Part shown: positions 45,070 through 56,122 of the stretch, piece after piece | Numbering within the stretch: position 1 is the first letter of the stretch | Layout: every line of letters begins with the position of its first letter | Source: Strigamia acuminata | Taxonomy: Eukaryota; Arthropoda; Chilopoda; Geophilomorpha; Linotaeniidae | DNA length: 64,000 bases | Assembly: GCA_949358305.1 (NCBI GenBank) | Contig: OX442316.1 | Location: forward strand, 12,338,001 to 12,402,000 | Direction: 5' to 3' | Notes under the pieces: model-generated | Told to the model about the DNA's origin: nothing | What the model saw: the letters and a program-made list of their open reading frames with translations, nothing else | The model's database searches: none | Position numbers and translations under genes: made by a program

Positions 45070-46192
45070 CGACGGACTCCTCCTCCATGTGGAGACACGA
45101 AGGGGCAAGAAACATTCACAGATCGTGGTACCAAAGAACATGACGGACAGACTAACGAAGGCAGTGCACGAGTCATGCGGACATGCCGACGCGTTTAGAA
45201 CGCTTTCGAGGTTAAAGAGACGACACTGGTGGAAGGGGATGCGAGGATGCGTGGAGGGCTTTGTGCGCGGATGTCAGAAGTGCCAGCGCCAGAATCATCG
45301 GACGGCAAAGCCATTTGGGCTCCTGACTAATCGACCCATCCCCCCCAGGCCGTTCCATACGATCGCGATCGATCACGGGGGCCCGTACCCGTGCAGCGGG
45401 GGAAACTTGTTCGTGTTGGCGGCGATCGATTTGTTTTCGAGATTCGTCGTGGCGGTGCCAGTTCGCAATACGAAGGCAGCAACATCGGTGGAAAAGGTTA
45501 GAACCGATATTTTTGGGCGTTTTGGGCCCGCAAAGAAGATCATTACCGACGCCGGCACCTCATTTATTGCTAAAGAGTTCGTGGAATTCGCGGAAGGCGA
45601 GGGAGCGGAGGTGGAGGTTTGCCCACCATACCACCACGCCTCTAACGGACTAATCGAGAGGACAATTCAAACTATCGTCCAGAAGTTGCGCAAGGCCGAG
45701 GGCGGCTTGGAGAGGTGGGCGAAGAATTTACCCGACCAGGTGTGGGCAATAAATAATACAGTGCAGTCGTCGTCGCGGATCTCGCCGTTCGAAATGGTGC
45801 ATGGATATGTGCCGGACTTTAAAGAGGAGCTGGCGGCGATTGAGGACGAGGACTTGACCGAGGGACTGGAGAGACTCTGGGGAGAGAGAGAAGAGGCGGT
45901 CAGAAATTTGGAGGAGGCGGGTAGGACGCAGAAGGACCGTTTCGACCGAAATCGGGCACCATCCAGTATGCGGGTGGGAGACAGAGTGCTGTTTACCAAG
46001 GGTCATCGAAAAAGAAAGTTTGACGCCCTGTACGAGGGCCCATACACGATTGTGGAACGCTTGGCGACTGAGGTCTTTTTGCTGGCAGGGGACGACGGAC
46101 GCACTTGGAAAGCGCACGGGGCACAACTCAAGAGGTTCCAACGGGAAGAGGCCGTGATGGGGACCATCACTACCCCCGGGGTGGACGTGTGA
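45070..46192 (+). pseudogene. gag-pol: Element A pol, C-terminal part (integrase)
   Basis: Continuation of element A pol after element C; separated from RT it lacks a start of its own. It has an HHCC zinc domain (HESCGH...CQKCQ), an integrase core with D in AIDHGGP, D in ITDAGTSF and E in LIERT, and a GPY/F-like C-terminal fold around YEGPYTIVE. The first two bases of its TGA stop lie inside the 3' LTR start (46188-46192), so coding runs right up to and into the LTR. No clean polypurine tract precedes the LTR. Confidence 0.92.
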
Positions 46193-46443
46193 GGCCATGC
46201 GATGACCTCACGTCTCGGCGACGACCTTGCGCCTGGGGCGAATACCTGCCACGCGGCGCACCTGTCGGTGCTATTGATGACATCAGACCAGGCCGACCAA
46301 TTACAGAAGCTGTTACACTTTTATTTTGTGATTTCGTTTTGTTTACGTTTTATTTGTAAAAGCCTGATTAAAACAGTTTGTGCACAATTTCCAACTCGAA
46401 AGGTTGTTTATTATTTCGTCAAGCAGCTCTCTCATGACTAACA
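46188..46443 (+). repeat. Element A 3' LTR (256 bp)
   Basis: TGTGAGGCC...GACTAACA, uninterrupted, with a single ACCT where element B entered the other LTR. Confidence 0.96.
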
Positions 46444-46448
46444 ACTTC
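46444..46448. repeat. Target-site duplication acttc, right copy (element A)
   Basis: ACTTC follows the terminal CA of element A and restores the satellite monomer in phase. Confidence 0.95.
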
Positions 46449-49400
46449 AAACACCCATAAAAAGAAAACCATACACAGGAAACCTCCCAAACTTTTTTTG
46501 GCACTTCCTTGACTCATCCCTAAGACACTCACCAAGTTTCAGCACCTCGCACCTTCAGATACTCGAGTAACACGATCCCTAAAACTGTAACCTTTTTCGA
46601 ATATTTCAAATTTTTCCGAAATCGCACCCTACTTCAAACACCGATAAAAAGAAAACTATACACAGGAAACCTCCCAAACTTTTTTTGGCATTTCCTTGAC
46701 TCATCCCTAAGACACTCACCAAAATTCAGCACCTCGCACCTTCAGATACTCGAGTAACACGATCCCTAAAACTGTAACCTTTTTCGAATATTTCAAATTT
46801 TTCCGAAATCGCACCCTACTTCAAACACCGATAAAAAGAAAACTATACACAGGAAACCTCCCAAACTTTTTTTGGCACTTTCTTGACTCATCCCTAAGAC
46901 ACTCACCAAGTTTCAGCACCTCGCACCTTCAGATACTCGAGTAACACGATCCCAAAGACTGTAACCTTTTTCGAATATTTCAAATTTTTCCGAAATCGCA
47001 CCCTACTTCAAACACCGATAAAAAGAAAACTATACACAGGAAACCTCCCAAACTTTTTTTGGCATTTCCTTGACTCATCCCTAAGACACTCACCAAAATT
47101 CAGCACCTCGCACCTTCAGATACTCGAGTAACACGATCCCTAAAACTGTAACCTTTTTCGAATATTTCAAATTTTTCCGAAATCGCACCCTACTTCAAAC
47201 ACCGATAAAAAGAAAACTATACACAGGAAACCTCCCAAACATTTTTTGGCATTTCCTTGACTCATCCCTAAGACACTCACCAAAATTCAGCACCTCGCAC
47301 CTTCAGATACTCGAGTAACACGATCCCTAAAACTGTAACCTTTTTCGAATATTTCAAATTTTTCCGAAATCGCACCCTACTTCAAACACCGATAAAAAGA
47401 AAACTATACACAGGAAACCTCCCAAACTTTTTTTGGCACTTCCTTGACTCATCCCTAAGACACTCACCAAGTTTCAGCACCTCGCACCTTCAGATAATTG
47501 AGTTACACACTCCTAAACATTTCAAATTTTTCCGAAATCGCACCCGACTTCAAACACCCATAAAAAGAAAACCATACACAGGAAACCTCCCAAACTTTTT
47601 TTGGCACTTCCTTGACTCATCCCTAAGACACTCACCAAGTTTCAGCACCTCGCACCTTCAGATACTCGAGTAACACGATCCCAAAGACTGTAACCTTTTT
47701 CGAATATTTCAAATTTTTCCGAAATCGCACCCTACTTCAAACACCGATAAAAAGAAAACTATACACAGGAAACCTCCCAAACTTTTTTTGGCACTTCCTT
47801 GACTCATCCCTAAGACACTCACCAAGTTTCAGCACCTCGCACCTTCAGATAATTGAGTTACACACTCCTAAACATTTCAAATGTTTCCGAAATCGCACCC
47901 GACTTCAAACACCCATAAAAAGAAAACCATACACAGGAAACCTCCCAAACTTTTTTTGGCACTTCCTTGACTCATCCCTAAGACACTCACCAAGTTTCAG
48001 CACCTCGCACCTTCAGATACTCGAGTAACACGATCCCAAAGACTGTAACCTTTTTCGAATATTTCAAATTTTTCCGAAATCGCACCCTACTTCAAACACC
48101 GATAAAAAGAAAACTATACACAGGAAACCTCCCAAACTTTTTTTGGCATTTCCTTGACTCATCCCTAAGACACTCACCAAAATTCAGCACCTCGCACCTT
48201 CAGATACTCGAGTAACACGATCCCTAAAACTGTAACCTTTTTCGAATATTTCAAATTTTTCCGAAATCGCACCCTACTTCAAACACCGATAAAAAGAAAA
48301 CTATACACAGGAAACCTCCCAAACTTTTTTTGGCATTTCCTTGACTCATCCCTAAGACACTCACTAAAATTCAGCACCTCGCACCTTCAGATACTCGAGT
48401 AACACGATCCCTAAAACTGTAACCTTTTTCGAATATTTCAAATTTTTCCGAAATCGCACCCTACTTCAAACACCGATAAAAAGAAAACTATACACAGGAA
48501 ACCTCCCAAACTTTTTTTGGCATTTCCTTGACTCATCCCTAAGACACTCACTAAAATTCAGCACCTCGCACCTTCAGATACTCGAGTAACACGATCCCTA
48601 AAACTGTAACCTTTTTCGAATATTTCAAATTTTTCCGAAATCGCACCCTACTTCAAACACCGATAAAAAGAAAACTATACACAGGAAACCTCCCAAACTT
48701 TTTTTGGCACTTCCTTGACTCATCCCTAAGACACTCACCAAGTTTCAGCACCTCGCACCTTCAGATAATTGAGTTACACACTCCTAAACATTTCAAATTT
48801 TTCCGAAATCGCACCCGACTTCAAACACCCATAAAAAGAAAACTATACACAGGAAACCTCCCAAACTTTTTTTGGCACTTCCTTGACTCATCCCTAAGAC
48901 ACTCACCAAGTTTCAGCACCTCGCACCTTCAGATAATTGAGTTACACACTCCTAAACATTTCAAATTTTTCCGAAATCGCACCCGACTTCAAACACCCAT
49001 AAAAAGAAAACCATACACAGGAAACCTCCCAAACTTTTTTTGGCACTTCCTTGACTCATCCCTAAGACACTCACCAAGTTTCAGCACCTCGCACCTTCAG
49101 ATACTCGAGTAACACGATCCCTAAAACTGTAACCTTTTTCGAATATTTCAAATTTTTCCGAAATCGCACCCTACTTCAAACACCGATAAAAAGAAAACTA
49201 TACACAGGAAACCTCCCAAACTTTTTTTGGCATTTCCTTGACTCATCCCTAAGACACTCACCAAAATTCAGCACCTCGCACCTTCAGATACTCGAGTAAC
49301 ACGATCCCTAAAACTGTAACCTTTTTCGAATATTTCAAATTTTTCCGAAATCGCACCCTACTTCAAACACCGATAAAAAGAAAACTATACACAGGAAACC

Positions 49401-52400
49401 TCCCAAACTTTTTTTGGCACTTCCTTGACTCATCCCTAAGACACTCACCAAGTTTCAGCACCTCGCACCTTCAGATAATTGAGTTACACACTCCTAAACA
49501 TTTCAAATTTTTCCGAAATCGCACCCGACTTCAAACACCCATAAAAAGAAAACTATACACAGGAAACCTCCCAAACTTTTTTTGGCACTTCCTTGACTCA
49601 TCCCTAAGACACTCACCAAGTTTCAGCACCTCGCACCTTCAGATACTCGAGTAACACGATCCCTAAAACTGTAACCTTTTTCGAATATTTCAAATTTTTC
49701 CGAAATCGCACCCTACTTCAAACACCGATAAAAAGAAAACTATACACAGGAAACCTCCCAAACTTTTTTTGGCACTTCCTTGACTCATCCCTAAGACACT
49801 CACCAAGTTTCAGCACCTCGCACCTTCAGATAATTGAGTTACACACTCCTAAACATTTCAAATTTTTCCGAAATCGCACCCGACTTCAAACACCCATAAA
49901 AAGAAAACCATACACAGGAAACCTCCCAAACTTTTTTTGGCACTTCCTTGACTCATCCCTAAGACACTCACCAAGTTTCAGCACCTCGCACCTTCAGATA
50001 ATTGAGTTACACACTCCTAAACATTTCAAATTTTTCCGAAATCGCACCCGACTTCAAACACCCATAAAAAGAAAACTATACACAGGAAACCTCCCAAACT
50101 TTTTTTGGCACTTCCTTGACTCATCCCTAAGACACTCACCAAGTTTCAGCACCTCGCACCTTCAGATAATTGAGTTACACACTCCTAAACATTTCAAATT
50201 TTTCCGAAATCGCACCCGACTTCAAACACCCATAAAAAGAAAACCATACACAGGAAACCTCCCAAACTTTTTTTGGCACTTCCTTGACTCATCCCTAAGA
50301 CACTCACCAAGTTTCAGCACCTCGCACCTTCAGATACTCGAGTAACACGATCCCTAAAACTGTAACCTTTTTCGAATATTTCAAATTTTTCCGAAATCGC
50401 ACCCTACTTCAAACACCGATAAAAAGAAAACTATACACAGGAAACCTCCCAAACTTTTTTTGGCACTTCCTTGACTCATCCCTAAGACACTCACCAAGTT
50501 TCAGCACCTCGCACCTTCAGATACTCGAGTAACACGATCCCTAAAACTGTAACCTTTTTCGAATATTTCAAATTTTTCCGAAATCGCACCCTACTTCAAA
50601 CACCGATAAAAAGAAAACTATACACAGGAAACCTCCCAAACTTTTTTTGGCACTTCCTTGACTCATCCCTAAGACACTCACCAAGTTTCAGCACCTCGCA
50701 CCTTCAGATAATTGAGTTACACACTCCTAAACATTTCAAATTTTTCCGAAATCGCACCCGACTTCAAACACCCATAAAAAGAAAACCATACACAGGAAAC
50801 CTCCCAAACTTTTTTTGGCACTTCCTTGACTCATCCCTAAGACACTCACCAAGTTTCAGCACCTCGCACCTTCAGATAATTGAGTTACACACTCCTAAAC
50901 ATTTCAAATTTTTCCGAAATCGCACCCGACTTCAAACACCCATAAAAAGAAAACCATACACAGGAAACCTCCCAAACTTTTTTTGGCACTTCCTTGACTC
51001 ATCCCTAAGACACTCACCAAGTTTCAGCACCTCGCACCTTCAGATAATTGAGTTACACACTCCTAAACATTTCAAATTTTTCCGAAATCGCACCCGACTT
51101 CAAACACCCATAAAAAGAAAACCATACACAGGAAACCTCCCAAACTTTTTTTGGCACTTCCTTGACTCATCCCTAAGACACTCACCAAGTTTCAGCACCT
51201 CGCACCTTCAGATACTCGAGTAACACGATCCCTAAAACTGTAACCTTTTTCGAATATTTCAAATTTTTCCGAAATCGCACCCTACTTCAAACACCGATAA
51301 AAAGAAAACTATACACAGGAAACCTCCCAAACTTTTTTTGGCATTTCCTTGACTCATCCCTAAGACACTCACCAAAATTCAGCACCTCGCACCTTCAGAT
51401 ACTCGAGTAACACGATCCCTAAAACTGTAACCTTTTTCGAATATTTCAAATTTTTCCGAAATCGCACCCTACTTCAAACACCGATAAAAAGAAAACTATA
51501 CACAGGAAACCTCCCAAACCTTTTTTGGCACTTCCTTGACTCATCCCTAAGACACTCACCAAGTTTCAGCACCTCGCACCTTCAGATAATTGAGTTACAC
51601 ACTCCTAAACATTTCAAATTTTTCCGAAATCGCACCCGACTTCAAACACCCATAAAAAGAAAACTATACACAGGAAACCTCCCAAACTTTTTTTGGCACT
51701 TCCTTGACTCATCCCTAAGACACTCACCAAGTTTCAGCACCTCGCACCTTCAGATAATTGAGTTACACACTCCTAAACATTTCAAATTTTTCCGAAATCG
51801 CACCCGACTTCAAACACCCATAAAAAGAAAACCATACACAGGAAACCTCCCAAACTTTTTTTGGCACTTCCTTGACTCATCCCTAAGACACTCACCAAGT
51901 TTCAGCACCTCGCACCTTCAGATACTCGAGTAACACGATCCCTAAAACTGTAACCTTTTTCGAATATTTCAAATTTTTCCGAAATCGCACCCTACTTCAA
52001 ACACCGATAAAAAGAAAACTATACACAGGAAACCTCCCAAACTTTTTTTGGCACTTCCTTGACTCATCCCTAAGACACTCACCAAGTTTCAGCACCTCGC
52101 ACCTTCAGATAATTGAGTTACACACTCCTAAACATTTCAAATTTTTCCGAAATCGCACCCGACTTCAAACACCCATAAAAAGAAAACCATACACAGGAAA
52201 CCTCCCAAACTTTTTTTGGCACTTCCTTGACTCATCCCTAAGACACTCACCAAGTTTCAGCACCTCGCACCTTCAGATACTCGAGTAACACGATCCCTAA
52301 AACTGTAACCTTTTTCGAATATTTCAAATTTTTCCGAAATCGCACCCTACTTCAAACACCGATAAAAAGAAAACTATACACAGGAAACCTCCCAAACTTT

Positions 52401-54014
52401 TTTTGGCACTTCCTTGACTCATCCCTAAGACACTCACCAAGTTTCAGCACCTCGCACCTTCAGATACTCGAGTAACACGATCCCTAAAACTGTAACCTTT
52501 TTCGAATATTTCAAATTTTTCCGAAATCGCACCCTACTTCAAACACCGATAAAAAGAAAACTATACACAGGAAACCTCCCAAACTTTTTTTGGCATTTCC
52601 TTGACTCATCCCTAAGACACTCACCAAAATTCAGCACCTCGCACCTTCAGATACTCGAGTAACACGATCCCTAAAACTGTAACCTTTTTCGAATATTTCA
52701 AATTTTTCCGAAATCGCACCCTACTTCAAACACCGATAAAAAGAAAACTATACACAGGAAACCTCCCAAACCTTTTTTGGCACTTCCTTGACTCATCCCT
52801 AAGACACTCACCAAGTTTCAGCACCTCGCACCTTCAGATAATTGAGTTACACACTCCTAAACATTTCAAATTTTTCCGAAATCGCACCCGACTTCAAACA
52901 CCCATAAAAAGAAAACCATACACAGGAAACCTCCCAAACTTTTTTTGGCACTTCCTTGACTCATCCCTAAGACACTCACCAAGTTTCAGCACCTCGCACC
53001 TTCAGATAATTGAGTTACACACTCCTAAACATTTCAAATTTTTCCGAAATCGCACCCGACTTCAAACACCCATAAAAAGAAAACCATACACAGGAAACCT
53101 CCCAAACTTTTTTTGGCACTTCCTTGACTCATCCCTAAGACACTCACCAAGTTTCAGCACCTCGCACCTTCAGATAATTGAGTTACACACTCCTAAACAT
53201 TTCAAATTTCTCCGAAATCGCACCCGACTTCAAACACCCATAAAAAGAAAACTATACACAGGAAACCTCCCAAACTTTTTTTGGCACTTCCTTGACTCAT
53301 CCCTAAGACACTCACCAAGTTTCAGCACCTCGCACCTTCAGATAATTGAGTTACACACTCCTAAACATTTCAAATGTTTCCGAAATCGCACCCGACTTCA
53401 AACACCCATAAAAAGAAAACCATACACAGGAAACCTCCCAAACTTTTTTTGGCACTTCCTTGACTCATCCCTAAGACACTCACCAAGTTTCAGCACCTCG
53501 CACCTTCAGATACTCGAGTAACACGATCCCTAAAACTGTAACCTTTTTCGAATATTTCAAATTTTTCCGAAATCGCACCCTACTTCAAACACCGATAAAA
53601 AGAAAACTATACACAGGAAACCTCCCAAACTTTTTTTGGCACTTCCTTGACTCATCCCTAAGACACTCACCAAGTTTCAGCACCTGGCACCTTCAGATAA
53701 TTGAGTTACACACTCCTAAACATTTCAAATTTTTCCGAAATCGCACCCGACTTCAAACACCCATAAAAAGAAAACCATACACAGGAAACCTCCCAAACTT
53801 TTTTTGGCACTTCCTTGACTCATCCCTAAGACACTCACCAAGTTTCAGCACCTCGCACCTTCAGATACTCGAGTAACACGATCCCTAAAACTGTAACCTT
53901 TTTCGAATATTTCAAATTTTTCCGAAATCGCACCCTACTTCAAACACCGATAAAAAGAAAACTATACACAGGAAACCTCCCAAACTTTTTTTGGCACTTC
54001 CTTGACTCATCCCT
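46444..54014. repeat. Satellite array, right half
   Basis: About 43 more monomers of the same 168/187-bp satellite, in the same orientation as the left half. Private variants are common here: GGCATTTCC paired with CACCAAAATTCAGC in B-type units, and an A tail combining GAGTT with CCTAAAC. In the left half these appear only near its right end (about 22.9 kb onward), so the two halves were contiguous before element A inserted. The array stops abruptly at CTCATCCCT/CACC inside a monomer. Confidence 0.97.
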
Positions 54015-54320
54015 CACCTTTCTAATGGCGAATCGATTTTAATGTTGACCAATTCGCCATTAGAAATGTAAATTGTACCTTTCTAATGGCGAATCGATTT
54101 TAATGTTGACCAATTCGCCATTAGAAATGTAATTGTACATTTCTAATGGCGAATTGGTTTAAGTGTTGACCAATTCGCCATTAGAAAGGTACAATTTACA
54201 TTTCTAATGGCGAATTGGTCAACATTAAAATCGATTCGCCATTAGAAAGGTACAATTACATTTCCAATGGCGAATTATAATAAATTGGCCATTGGAAATG
54301 CATTGTAATTCACATTGTAA
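54015..54320. repeat. Cluster of five tandem palindromes
   Basis: Five hairpins of about 60 bp, each with the arms TTTC(T/C)AATGGCGAAT and ATT(C/G)GCCATT(A/G)GAAA, joined by short GTA(C)AATT linkers. The first two share the spacer CGATTTTAATGTTGACC; the fourth carries its reverse complement, so the cluster also forms a larger inverted repeat. It directly abuts the satellite end. No ORF. Possibly derived from palindromic MITEs or a foldback element. Confidence 0.85.
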
Positions 54321-54789
54321 TTCGCCTTTTCGTAACGTCCCCTAAACAGTTCATGCTTCAAGGCCCCAAATATGTAGTTCCACCTGTGTGTAATAATATT
54401 TTTAACAGCAGAAAACCTTTTCTTAAGTGACTGAGTTTATTTCTATTACTTGGGTTGAAGTTTTATTTCCTACAGTACTTCATCACACTCATATCACATC
54501 TAAAACTACAATGTTGGCCTTGTGGTAGGGCTGGTAAGCATCCGACTAATAAAAGTACAATAGGTCAACATGCAAAACAATTGAGAGAAATCAATCTAAC
54601 AAGCATTTTGTTGCCAAAAAATGGCGACAAAATTATCGACGAGAAATTTATCAGAGCCTGTGGCAGCTGGCCCAACCCTGTACATGAATTACCATAGTTC
54701 AATCACCGATAAGAAACTTTGTACACAGGAATTGTTTTCTTTATTTGTTTCTTTCTAATACAAATTATTGCTGCAAATTTTATATAGTT
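54321..54789. other. Intergenic, nothing recognised
   Basis: No gene supported. An 80-codon open stretch at 54455-54697 starts without ATG and shows no domain. A tRNA-like GTGGTAGGGCTGGTAAGC string near 54523 lacks the rest of a tRNA. Confidence 0.4.
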
Positions 54790-54863
54790 TCAACCTCCAC
54801 CAGCCGGTGGTCTTGTAGTAGCAGCTGCTAGTGCTGGTGCTGGTAGATTTTGTATAAATGGAA
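54790..54863 (-). CDS. Possible terminal exon of an unknown minus-strand gene
   Basis: On the minus strand an acceptor-like TTTTTGTGTAG precedes 24 codons ending in a stop at 54790. The peptide is Ala/Pro/Gly-rich, ending TTRPPAGGG. No other exon was found, and upstream lies the palindrome cluster, which would be the intron. Weak call. Confidence 0.15.
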
Positions 54864-54884
54864 CTACACAAAAATGTCCAATTA

Positions 54885-55175
54885 CATTTCCAATGGCGAA
54901 TCGATTTAATTTTACACCGATTCGCCATTGGAAATGTAATTGGACATTTCCAATGGCGAATCAGTTTAATTTTACACCGATTCGCCATTGGAAATGTAAT
55001 TGGACATTTCCAATGGCGAATCGGTTTAATTTTACACCGATTCGCCATTGGAAACCTGTTTGGTCATTTCCAATGGCGAATGTGTGCAAATTCGCCATTA
55101 GGAATGTTTTTGGCGAAAAAATAAATTTTTTCGCCATTAATCATTATGGCGAGATTCGCCCTTAGGCGATTCGCC
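54885..55175. repeat. Second palindrome cluster, 60-bp period
   Basis: Three near-identical 60-bp units, ATTTCCAATGGCGAAT - short spacer TTTAATTTTACACC - ATTCGCCATTGGAAAT, followed by degenerate half-units down to GATTCGCCGTTC. Same core as the cluster at 54015 but with CCAATGG instead of CTAATGG. Open frames through it on both strands are translations of the repeat. Confidence 0.85.
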
Positions 55176-55295
55176 GTTCGGACGGCACCCCTTTTCAGGC
55201 ATTTCCGCACACTTTTGGCCCTTCGCTGAGACGAACAGAATGAGCATATATTTATTAAGGTCCAGCAATATAAGCATTATGCCGATTTTTTTATA

Positions 55296-55605
55296 GAGTT
55301 TAATACAGACCGATTTATGGGATGGTTTTTGGTGTTTATGAACTTGTGGTTTTTATTCTCTGTCCACTCAAAAAAAAGAAAATCATATCATCAATTATCA
55401 ATAACAGTTTACTTCTTTTTTTAGGACAAAAAATAATTTTATAATGGCAACCTGCTGCATTTTATTAGAGTAATATTTGAGTATCCAGTCATTTATTTAA
55501 TTTGTAATTGACTACAGATGTTGTTGATTTACAGATTTCTAGACAACACATCCAAAACACCATTCGTAGCTTTGTCTTCCATCGTCAGAATAACGGAATT
55601 AAACT
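55296..55605 (+). pseudogene. Decayed exons of an SLC18B1-like paralogue
   Basis: Three exon remnants in the order of exons 3-5 of the intact transporter at 60023. About 55310-55364 reads IYGMVFGVYELVVFIL, against VYGMVFGVFELVNFIA in the intact gene. 55424-55470 retains MATCCILL against VTAICCILF. 55535-55605 reads FLDNTSKTPFVALSS then RITEL, against FIDKVPAGVPFIASAF then RIVEAL, with the acceptor and one-base phase conserved. Donors are lost, exon starts are scrambled and other exons were not found. This is a dead tandem duplicate lying ~4.7 kb upstream of the living gene, with the metalloprotease between them. Confidence 0.65.
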
Positions 55606-56122
55606 TAATAACTAGTACACACCTTTAATGCGTATCATTCAGGGTCTAAAATTATCACTTTTGCATCAAAAAATTAAGTTTTTCCTTTAAAAATGATGGG
55701 TCATTATGTATTGTGGTTGTGGGTAATGTTAATAAAATTTAATTCTTATGCATGAATGAGCAGAATGCTGATGACGCACGGTACAGTATGTGTATACCAA
55801 GAAATATCTATCAATCCATTATTATTTTTTAAACTAACATTTTACTTCATTTTATGGCTATTTTGCACCGCACTGTAAAACCAGGAAGTTCTAGAATACC
55901 ACGTAATTAGTGTATTCAGTGCTCAAAACCGGGATATCCAAGTAAGAAATTTATTAGACGATTACCCTATAATTAAGACATTTTTTATGTATAAATAGTA
56001 CATTGGAGAATGTCGCAATGTAAGCATCGCTGTATGACACACAATTTCCGTTTTCCTGAATTTCTAATATAAAAGCAAATGAATAAATAATTTCAAAATT
56101 GATTCCTACATATTCGTATACC
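55606..56122. other. Upstream region of the metalloprotease gene
   Basis: AT-rich, no ORF or repeat recognised; presumably promoter and 5' UTR of the gene starting at 56123. No clear TATA element picked out. Confidence 0.4.

Larger units (their letters stand above)
25079..46443 (+). mobile_element. Element A: Ty3/gypsy LTR retrotransposon with two nested insertions
   Basis: Begins TGTGAGGCC and ends GACTAACA (TG...CA), flanked by the 5-bp duplication ACTTC in satellite DNA. Subtracting element B (25155-38659) and element C (42013-45069) with one copy of each TSD leaves about 4.79 kb, a normal size for a small gypsy element. LTRs are 256 bp and differ at one position I can see (T at 38666, C at 46266). 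It encodes a single gag-pol ORF in the order zinc knuckle, protease, RT, RNase H, integrase, now split by element C. The PBS matches a serine tRNA 3' end. The element is dead as it stands because both its 5' LTR and pol are interrupted. Confidence 0.95.

Noticed and set aside
45089-46192. Independent integrase gene starting at 45089
   Set aside because: The codon at 45089 is GTG, and the frame continues element A pol across the element C insertion site.
54515-54560. tRNA gene
   Set aside because: A D-arm-like string only; no matching acceptor, anticodon or T arms.
54858-55165. Repetitive small proteins on both strands in the 54.9-kb region
   Set aside because: The open frames are translations of 60-bp palindromes and have the 20-residue period of the DNA repeat.
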